Shown: piece by piece, positions 55,101 through 64,000 of the stretch | How positions within the stretch are numbered: the first letter of the stretch is position 1 | Layout of the letters: each line of letters starts with the position of its first letter | Assembly: GCA_019096065.1 (NCBI GenBank) | Contig: JAGUCH010000001.1 | Coordinates: 1,364,001 to 1,428,000, forward strand | Direction of reading: 5' to 3' | DNA: 64,000 nucleotides | Source of the DNA: Paracyclopina nana | Lineage: Eukaryota; Arthropoda; Copepoda; Cyclopoida; Cyclopettidae | Translations under genes and position numbers: made by a program | The notes under the pieces: generated by a model | Told to the model about the DNA's origin: nothing | Database searches by the model: none | What the model saw: only the letters and a program-made list of their open reading frames with translations

Positions 55101-58100
55101 GTCGAGCTGGAGGGCAATAAATTGCCTTAACGTGGTGGCAACTCTATCTCATTCTGGTGAAATATTGAGGTTCCAGGAGAAACCTGCTCATTTTCAGCAG
55201 ATCCCATTAAATTGGATTTGGTGGTCGAGTAATCACCTCTGAAAACGTCTCGTATTTTACCGCCTATTCAAACAGGGCCAAGCTCCTAATTGTCCTGGCT
55301 CAACGATGATCTAGAATCAAGCCAGACACTTGATATCACTTTTAAAATACTCCATGTAAAAATAAATTACGACTGTTTACATTCTGACTCGTAGACAAAG
55401 CTGAGAAGATTTCAACCCTTTTTCTATGCTTGAAAAGGCAGCAGAAGTAACCAGGCAATTTCCAGCCATAAATCCCAAAAGTGTATCTAAGCATGCTTGG
55501 TTTTCCTCCAGATTTCTGGTAGGAATCTGGTTAGCTTCTTCCACAGCCACGTAGGCTATAATTGAGGAGAATTACTTTTTTAATGGGACAATCAAGGGGA
55601 CAAACCAGGACGATGAATTATGAGTCGTCCGACGCGGGCAACGCTGCAATTTGGTCTGTTTTTTATCATGCCGAGATGATCATAGTATATATAGACTACC
55701 CTATATATTAAATTGAGCATTCTGCTAGGGAGATTTGAGTGATGTATGGGAGAATCAAAATGTTCATGATCGCGTGAAAAAACAGTAGTACATTTATTGT
55801 TGGAGCCCATCGGGGGTGAAAAGCACAGCGGGGGAGCTGAAACTAAAAGCCGAAACATTCACCACACAAATATGTAAACAAATTAGCTGTAATGGCGCGC
55901 AACAATTGGAATGTAAACTCGCGCAACCTTCTAGCTAAAAAACCATTTTTATTATGCATGGGGGATTTTATTCGCGCTTTCTCCCAGTGTGATCCTTGAT
56001 GGAAGGAGGGAATTGCAGCAAAAAAGCATGGATCATGGCTAATTACAGGGCCAGGTGAGCAATGCTCATTTTTACAGCATAAAATTACTGGCCACCTCAT
56101 TTTTTCGGGGACTTTTTCCTACCGCTGGTCATTCAATATGACCATAACAAAAAATATGTGAGCGGTTATTGATTGACGGCCAAGTCAAAATAATAATATG
56201 AAAATAGTAAATTGAAATTACACCTTTATGTTTTTTCTAATTTAATGTAGGCCTCTGGGAAAGCACGCGAGTCCAGTAATATTCATTTCCTTGGACTTTT
56301 TCTGAGAATTCTCAAATTACTAATGAAGATTTTGGGGGCGAAAAAAGTTGGATTAACCTGTAGCATCCGTGAAATACTCCACATAATCAGCAAAAAAAGA
56401 GAGCATTGCACCTTAGAACACATGGTGACATCAAAGTTGACAAAAAGTCTAATCTAAAATATTTGACATCATATGGAATAAACTGCGATTGGTATCACGA
56501 AATACTGCTGTATTACGCGGACCGAAAAAAGGCTTTTGGCATCCAAGTTTTCACCATGTGTGAGAGATACGGCGTAGTTTATGTGATACAGATCACACAC
56601 ACTTTATACACAATAAAAGTGGAGTAACAAGCAAAAAGTTGGTGGTGTTACTGCATAGCTCCACCTGCTTTTGGATCGCGCGGCGCACACTGGGCCGAAA
56701 CCAGCTGAAACCGTCATTTTGCGACCTCCTCAATTTTGCAAGAGTAAATACACTCTACATTGGATTTTTCATCGGGATTTACCCTCAGTGTGCACATTTT
56801 ATGTGTTCTAGTGATGATAGAGTGCCCAGCAGGAGTTCTGCTGCTGCCGCGGCAATAATGGAGCACACCAGAATGTCACATGGATCCCAGAGATTATTAT
56901 TTCACAGGTTTGTTGTTATTATGCTTTAGACGATATAGACCCCAAACAAAAACCTCCTCACAGTAAGAGAGCAGCACAATGGGAAAACACTGAAAAGTTG
57001 GGAGGCCACAATCATAATGTAAAAGCACAACGCTAGACTAATTTCGGCCCTTTTGTATGACGGACCACTGTGCCGAGTCCTACTGTGCACAGGCTCAGCA
57101 AATGATTTTCCCTTTTCTTCTTCAAATTATGATTATCACAGCAGCGTCCGAAATTAAGCTGAGTCAAGGACAAAGATTGATTTTTTCTTTCCTTTGGCTT
57201 CTTACTTTACTGCACCCGCGTACGTCTGGTCTGTGTACATTCTAGACAATTGCCATAAAAATGGTCGCACCTTTGTTGATGTCAAGTCAGGATGTTGACA
57301 TGAGCTAAAACGTTTCATGTTTGTTTACTTTCCAAACATGGATTCATTACACTTATACATAAAACGGCAATTTTCTAAGGCCGAATTCAACATTTCGCTT
57401 TTGATTTCGCCCAAAATGTAGTTTTAATTAATTTTTTTACAGTTACTTATTCCACTGCCATTTTATTTAAATTATATGCTCAGCATAAAAGTGTTTCGCG
57501 AAAAAAGTCCATAATCGCGTGCAATTTTCCGGAAAACAAAGCTAGCATTGAGATCACCTCTCTCATAGCAGTATAAACTGAACCCCTGAAGCTTTGTCAT
57601 CCTCCAGTTTCACACACATTTTCAGGTATAGCTCGGGTCAACCTTAATTATCAGCAGCTGCTGCTGCCGCTATATTCCACGCTTTTCCCACGAAAGCCAT
57701 GCTAAGATTAGCTCCAAAACAACAAAAGTATGACTTGGCAGCTATTTTAGTACGAGTCAAAAGAGTCTCTTCTTTTGGGAACTTTTCGTGTCTGGCCTTC
57801 AGCACAAAAATGACGAATTATTGTTGTGCGCGGGGAGCAACAAAAACGCCCTTGACATACTACAATACATAACTTTTATGTACACCTATATGTTTATTGT
57901 TTGACCAAAGTCATTGTTCATGGCTGCAGCAGCCATATTACTAGCCTTGCACAGTGGGCCATATTTATTTCTAGGAAGATTTCCATTTTATAGTAGATAT
58001 TTCAAAATTAAAAAAATGTGCTTATCAATGAAATGCCTTAAAATTGGAGGCTCGCTTCTTCAGAATTCAAGTTCACTCCAAAAATTGCTGAGCAATCAGA

Positions 58101-60627
58101 CTAAGGATAATTTCGAATATTCAAATGAATATGTGGGTAAATAGTTCCCAAACACAGATAAATTCCGCTACTTTGGAAAGCTCATTAGAGGGCTGTCTAG
58201 TCGCGCAGACCGCATCATTAATACTAATCTCTAATATCCTGCACACAGTGGAAATACTGCCAAGCCATCATCGTTTGCAGCGTAGCTCAGCTCTATTTGA
58301 AAAGAGCAACAAAATGCGAGGACAGACAATACTGTTTCACCATCAAAATATTTGAGCTAAAGCCAGATATGCGCAGATGCGCGCGGCTATTTAGCCCGCA
58401 ATTTGCTAGCAGTACATCAGAATTTGTTGTTTTCCCACGGAAAAGGTCAAGGTTTGTGCTGCTATGGAAATTTGCATTTCTGGCCTTGATTTTGAGGAAA
58501 ATCGAGAGCTGCTGGCATGATTGTTTTAAAAGCTTACCACGACACACTGGCAACCAAGTTCATGGTCAGCCCTGGGAAATGTTTTTTTTTCTCGGCTCTA
58601 GGCAACTTTTGAATGAAGGTTCCAAATGGCTGAGGGCACTCTAATTATGCCAATATCGAATTAAGGTCAATCTTGTCATGGTTGTCACAAACAAGATATC
58701 GCACACTCATTAAAGCCACTGTGGGAAGATAGGGAAACAGATGCACTTTATTTTTTTCGTTACGTATATACTCCGCTATAAATCATGTAGTAATTAAGGC
58801 CACTTGAGGAAAACTCGTTGATGATCAGATGTAATTAGAGCAAAAAAGGCACCTGAGAACTCTGATCCAAGTTTTTTTTTCAGGCAAAAAAATATGTCCA
58901 ATTATCTAAGCATTTTGTGTAAATGGCCCAGTGTGTCAATCATGCTTTATAGATACTCATCTTCTTCTGTAGAAAGATGGCCTCATTTCAATTGTGATCT
59001 AATTGACTCGTTTCTGCAGTCAAGATGCTAAAAAAATATTTTTTCTCATTAATGCCTGGCTATATATATAATAAGCCATAAAGAGCTGAAATAGCCTTAA
59101 AAAGAATTTCCGGAATGACTGTAAAAATGCTACTTCAATTATGTAGCATATTTGTATGTTTGTGAATATTGTGCAACGCACACTGGGCTGGGTCAAAGTG
59201 CGAAGGAAACGTCGTAAACTGATTTGTAAGCAATTTTGTTGAACCAATAAAATAATGCTCAACTGCTATACATAGCAAACATCTGGTTGTCTAAACTGGA
59301 TTATTGCCTTTTTGGCGGTTCAGTGCGAAAGCTGGATAATTATGGCTAAACGGAGCTTGTTGACGTAATGACAGAAAAAAAGCCATGCATCAACCTTCAA
59401 CATCAATTATTACATCACAACAATAATCGAGGATGGTAATTAACACGTTTTATGCTACGGTAGCTTCACTCAACCATGTTGACTTTTATTTCTTTAAAAT
59501 TCCTTAAAATTACATTTTGGCCCAGTGTGCTGATTTTCATGTAGTCTTTAGGTGGATAAATTATGAGCAAAGCTGGTTTTATTGTTGTATTTTATAGGAG
59601 TAATCATTAAATTGAGACCTTGAAACCTAAACAACAATGAACAATCGGACAGCTTTGGCAGCAATTTCAAAATTGCGCAGATTTTCAACAAAATTCCCAC
59701 GATTGTTGCCTTTGGGCTAGAATTTTCTTGGAAGTTCGTACTCAAATTGTTGCTGCATCATTTTCATTTTGCATAAAACAACAACAATGGCACCAGCATT
59801 GTTGCAATAGCTCTGTGTTATAGTATATGAGTTCTCTATATAGGCTTTTATTGGGGTGCCCTTTGGCCAAATCATGCATAGTTTTTTTTTTACATTTCCT
59901 AATGACTTTCTTAAGAGTTGTAAAAAGTTATCAACGTTAATTAAAATTGACCACAGTTTTATGAACTTATTTCGTAAGGGCCACCTTTATGGCCCAACTT
60001 GCGCATCGATCATCCCTAATAACAGCTTGTGTCAACCCTAGCACATCAGAAAGGTAAACAAAACTGAACTAACTAAGCCAGTTATGAAAAGTTCAATTTT
60101 GGCTACATGGCTACCAAACTCAGATATAATACAGCCATTTGTCTTGTGGATTCCCATGGCAAATGTCAAATTATTATTATGGGCTAGCAGCACTTCCAAA
60201 CTTCATTCATGAATTCTGATGTTGCTGAAGGGGACAGACACACGTTGTTGCTATATAGGAACAACATCAAATAGTTAATGAAGGGCAATTTTGGACTGCT
60301 CTTTTCCCAATGTGCAGTGTCTGACATAATGAGCCTGCTACTACTACTACTATAGGCTACTGGCCCCAAATTGCACGTTATTGCTCTTTGTGAGTTCTCC
60401 AAAAAGTTCAAATCCACACGCGCGCTTCAAGAGTCATAATGTGGCCGCCAAAACGATGTAGAAAAGCCCCTCTGGCTTCAATTGAGTTGTTACAATGTTC
60501 GCCAGCGAATGAATATATTATTCATTATAATGGCTCCATAATTATACTCATTTTCCAGCTTGTTATTTGTGTTTATTTTCAATTAAGCGAGCCGCCGCCG
60601 CCAAAAAATAGCAAGAGACGTTTTTGC
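49113..60627. other. Long gene-free interval (11.5 kb)
   Basis: No supportable coding frame on either strand. It contains an AGC microsatellite (50716-50733), a CGT run near 50812-50822, ACT/CTA runs near 54466-54480 and 60338-60352, and a small hairpin, TACCCTGTA at 54449-54457 with its complement at 54500-54508. The word CACACTGGGCC and close variants recur in its last third (near 56687, 57950, 58925, 59168 and 59518). Distal control elements are possible but cannot be shown. Confidence 0.5.
50716..50733. repeat. AGC microsatellite, six units
   Basis: Six perfect AGC units in non-coding sequence. A second trinucleotide run (CGT) follows about 80 bp later. Neither lies in a coding frame. 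Confidence 0.85.
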
Positions 60628-63275
60628 ATGGTGCAGTTTAAGATAATTCTCAGAATGCTAAGGTACTTTAATGATTATTTGGACTCTACCACAGTGCATG
60701 GTTTCAGCTATGTCCAGTCAGGAAGGCCTCTTTGCGAGAGGCTGTTTTGGGTTCGTTTACATTTGGATTAACTCGCTTAGAGTTGAAGGAAAAGGCGCGC
60801 AAATTCAAAACAACAATTTCAGGTGGTGATGATCAGCTCTGGCTTCACATTCTCTGGCCTGTTTATCCTGAATGCCTTGGATGGTTGGTCTACCAGTCCT
60901 GTGATTACGACTCTGGATTCAATTGCTGCCTCCATTGACTTGGTCGATTTTCCAACAGTGACCATTTGTCCTGAGGAATTCACACCTCCCGATAATTGGG
61001 CCATTCTTGAGACACTCCTCAACAGCTTGGCATTTCACTGTGATGCCTCCTTCGATGAGGAAGTCAGTATTTTTCCCCAGTGCTCAGACACTGAGAAGTT
61101 GAGGGATGATTTCCAGGAATTGATGCGGAATTTTGTGGACAAATTCAAGCAGTGGGTGTTCAAGTCTGGAGACAGTTGGCCAATTTTGATGAGAATTTTT
61201 GACTCTCAAAACATGGCAGCTGAATTCACAGCTGAGCTACTCACAAATGGCACAATATCTTCAAGTTTTCTCACCAATTTACCCTATGAGTCACTGGCCA
61301 AGACCATCTCACTTGATTTTGCTCTCCAAAAGTATCTTGACAAGGATGAGGTGTACTGCACCTCAAAAGCCTGCAAATCAAAGCTGAGCTTTGTCAGAAA
61401 GTTCATACAGCTTTTCTGGCTTGAGGAAACTGATGACAAGTCCATTGATGGGGGCTCAGCCTTCTTTTTTGGATCCTTTCTGGCCAATACTGTTCATGTG
61501 GACAGCATCACCACATCCTTTGATGACTCAGTGAGCATCCAAGATGTCCAAGATGGCTACTTATGCGAGCTGACAAAACAAGACAAGCTGTTGCATGACT
61601 TTTTCAAATCACTTGGCATTGGCCTTGGTTTTTCTGAGGATGAGCTCATCTCCCTATTTGATATTCCCTCCATACTTGCATTTCATGACATCAAAACCAA
61701 TTGGAATTCACCTGTTTCACAGTCATTTCTGCATACCCAATGTGAGGCCTCAAAAGAGGTGAGAAAAGGTGACCTGGGCATTTGCACCAGTTTCTGGAAT
61801 GAGTGGGTGAATCAGCCCTCCAATAAAACTGATGTTTGCAACACACCAGAAAAGGCTATCAAATGTTGCAACATCTGGACGTCCAAGTTTGGCCATAATT
61901 TACGTGCAGTGATGAAAGTCATGAGGTTTGCCAGTCGCAGGGGCAAAAGTGACATTGACATTGCCTCCTTTTTGTCCCATTTCAACGAGTCCAAGCTTTT
62001 GAATGGGTACAAAATGAATCCGATTGGCAGGGGAAATTACAGGCATCCACACAGCAGAGATTTCAACTCGATGATCCCTTGGTGTTCTTGGAGGAGACAG
62101 GGGCAAACTTCCAATGGATATTTGGAGGCTTGTACCTTATTCGATCCGGTCATCACCAACATGGGCATTTGCCACTCTTTCAATGCTTTGCCAATGCCTG
62201 AAATGCTGCCAGAATCTGCCTTCAAAGGCAAATGATTTTATTTTTATTTGTATTATCATTCTAATAAACCATTTTAGATGCATTCCTGGGTGCTTTCCAG
62301 GATGACATGACCAAAGAAAGGCAGGTTTTGAAGGGCACTGGATCTGGAAATAACCATGCCATTGATTTCATGATTGTGAATACTGACTACATGAAGGAGA
62401 GGAGAGACCTCATTCCCAAATCCTTCAGAGTGAGCATCTCTTCAAGTGGGAGCTTTTTTGATGCCAGAGATGGGAGCAAAGTTGTGCATGTGGGCCAGAA
62501 AACTGTCTTCTCTGTGAAACCAATGGAAGTGGTGCCCACAGAGAACCTCCAGTTTTTGTCCATTGCAGAGAGGAAATGCAGATTCCCCCATGAGACTCAT
62601 TTAGCTGTGGACAGGTTCAAGGTGTACACTCAGGCAGCTTGTGAATTTGAGTGTGCAATCAGACATGCAGAACGCATCTGCGGCTGCACTCCCTGGTTCA
62701 TTCCAGGGCACCCAGACAGCTCTCCCCATTTGAATATGATGTGCGATATTTATGGCAACAGTTGCTTTAATCACATTTTTGCCAAGGGAAATGAGCGTAG
62801 GTGCAATTGCTACCCAACATGCCACGATATTCAGCATTCTGTCAACGAGAGAATCACGGATTTGCAGGCAGATGAGCTCTGCCAAAATCCCTACTCAACC
62901 GAGAGGAAATTGGCGAAAATCTACCGGAGGCAAACGCACAAAATGATCTTCAAGCTGCATCGTATCGAAGGCTTTCTCGGGCAGAACGAGTCCCTGCTCA
63001 AAAGTGACCCAATGGATTATGCACTGAGCAGAGACTATGACGTGCTCATATGCAAAAATCTGCTGAAGAGAAGCCTGGCAGTGGTCTCAGTGCGATTTGA
63101 GAGCAACAAGTACATTCGTACCATAACAGACCGGAAAGTCTCGTTTACAGACAAGTTGGCAGCAATTGGAGGCACCCTGGGACTTTTCACTGGCATGAGC
63201 ATATTAAGCATGATTGAAATGGCCTATTGGCTGCTCACTTACTTGCCCAAGGCTTTTTTATCCCAGCAAAGATGA
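60628..63275 (+). CDS. DEG/ENaC family sodium channel subunit, about 841 aa, three or more exons
   Basis: Exons 60628-60750, 60823-62227 and 62278-63275. Exon 1 holds the cytosolic gating motif VHGFSY (H24-G25), leading through CERLFW into TM1 (about 40-62) and the post-TM1 signature FPTVTICPE (84-92). The ectodomain is very long (about 65-795) and Cys-rich, with the usual late cluster (CEFECAIRHAERICGCTPWF, CNCYPTC). The end is IGGTLGLFTGMSILSMIEMA: TM2 with a G-M-S selectivity filter near 815-817. These trimeric, usually amiloride-sensitive channels act in mechanosensation, acid or peptide sensing or ion uptake; the stimulus is not predictable. The ectodomain exceeds the common size (whole subunits about 500-700). 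The second intron is GC-AG. The start is tentative; a further 5' exon is possible. Confidence 0.88.
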
Positions 63276-64000
63276 ATTAGCCAAATTACCAGCATATAGT
63301 AAATATATGGCAATAAATCACCTTTTTCCCCATAGCTCTCTTCGAGCCTCGTTAGCCTGCGTTTTTCTCACGCTTGTCCTGATTATGAGCATGAATATTA
63401 AAGGGTTGATTGAATTTCATGTCACCAAAAATTGACCTGGTTTTTTTTGTCAAGGTTGAAACCTGACTCAGAATGAATGGATTTGTGAAGACGCGCTATA
63501 GGGGGATAATTACGCTCTTCTTGTCATTTTTAACAAGCCAGAGAAAATGGGGCCATACTTGCGTTGCTCAGCTTATCGAACTAGATTGGCTATGATTACA
63601 CCTTGAGGATCAAAAGGTCAGAGAGCTACTTGAACAATGTGAAAAAAGCCTATACGAAAAACCTCGAATGTAGTCCCATCAATCAGGCATTATTTTGTGG
63701 GGAGAAATTCGGACCTAACAGCGCCATTATTTCAAGAGGAATGCTACTAATAGCCATGTCTGTTAATCCTGCCCTGCCAAAGTTGTTCCAGACTCCTCCT
63801 CTGGAATTTCATGGCATTATTTACCATCTTCAGGGTGAAATATGAAAATAGTGCGGAGAGACAAGCTGCAGCTACTCCCTTTTATTAATGGAATGACACT
63901 CCAGTGAGTGCAATATGAGTAATGAAAGAGTTGGCTTATATAGCCTAGAAAAAAACGATCTGTGGAAAACGCAGATAAGAGTTTGTGGTCGCGTTTTCAT
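63276..64000. other. Intergenic sequence after the DEG/ENaC gene
   Basis: AATAAA at 63312-63317, 37 nt after the stop codon, is a likely polyadenylation signal for the channel gene. The rest to the window edge is AT-rich without a recognisable coding frame. Confidence 0.5.
63312..63317 (+). terminator. Polyadenylation signal AATAAA for the DEG/ENaC gene
   Basis: First canonical signal after the stop codon at 63275, within GGCAATAAATCACC. The short spacing implies a compact 3' untranslated region. Confidence 0.45.

Overview
The window is eukaryotic nuclear DNA. Genes are split by GT-AG introns, most of them 50-65 nt, and separated by AT-rich deserts of 5-11 kb. The gene set (CLIP-170/CLIP-190, clarin, an EF-hand calmodulin relative, PLPBP, NFXL1, a CHK/EcKinase-like kinase and a DEG/ENaC channel) fits a bilaterian invertebrate. 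The CHK kinase and the very short introns favour a protostome, probably an ecdysozoan such as a crustacean. The species cannot be fixed from the sequence alone.

Layout. 1-0.84 kb (-): the start of an unrecognised lysine-rich protein running off the left edge, then a two-exon secreted, peptide-precursor-like gene. 1.4-7.5 kb (-): a complete CLIP-170/CLIP-190 gene, with two CAP-Gly domains, a coiled coil of over 1,000 residues, two zinc knuckles and a terminal ETF. 14.3-16.5 kb (-): a second, coiled-coil-free CAP-Gly protein built by internal duplication. 21.5-22.6 kb (-): a five-exon clarin. 23.1-24.4 kb: a cluster of miniature inverted-repeat elements and a tRNA-like relic. 24.5-35.4 kb (-): a calmodulin-like gene whose coding sequence is interrupted by a 9.9-kb intron. 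43.4-49.1 kb: a tight cluster of PLPBP (-), NFXL1 (+) and a CHK kinase (-). 60.6-63.3 kb (+): a DEG/ENaC channel subunit. The remainder is non-coding as far as I can see.

The most unusual region is 26.4-34.4 kb, inside the calmodulin-like gene's long intron. It is an about 8-kb DNA transposon with two divergently transcribed, intron-containing genes. On the + strand is a 1,035-residue CACTA/Transposase_21-like transposase. On the - strand is a nine-exon accessory protein that appears to carry a 2-bp frameshift near its acidic tail. Five introns, spread over both genes, are exactly 55 nt long. Most introns carry one short motif (core CGTAATCACGGT, or its half ACGCCGT). The same motif recurs in the divergent promoter, beside the accessory start codon, and at both outer flanks. 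The introns of the flanking host genes that I checked lack it. This is a candidate for introner-like propagation, or for transposase-binding repeats built into introns.

Five other miniature or foldback elements were found. The clearest is a 614-bp element at 42.6-43.2 kb flanked by an 8-bp direct repeat; its inverted arms are themselves arrays of degenerate short tandem repeats. All splice models come from reading frame and consensus splice sites only; no transcript or database evidence was available.
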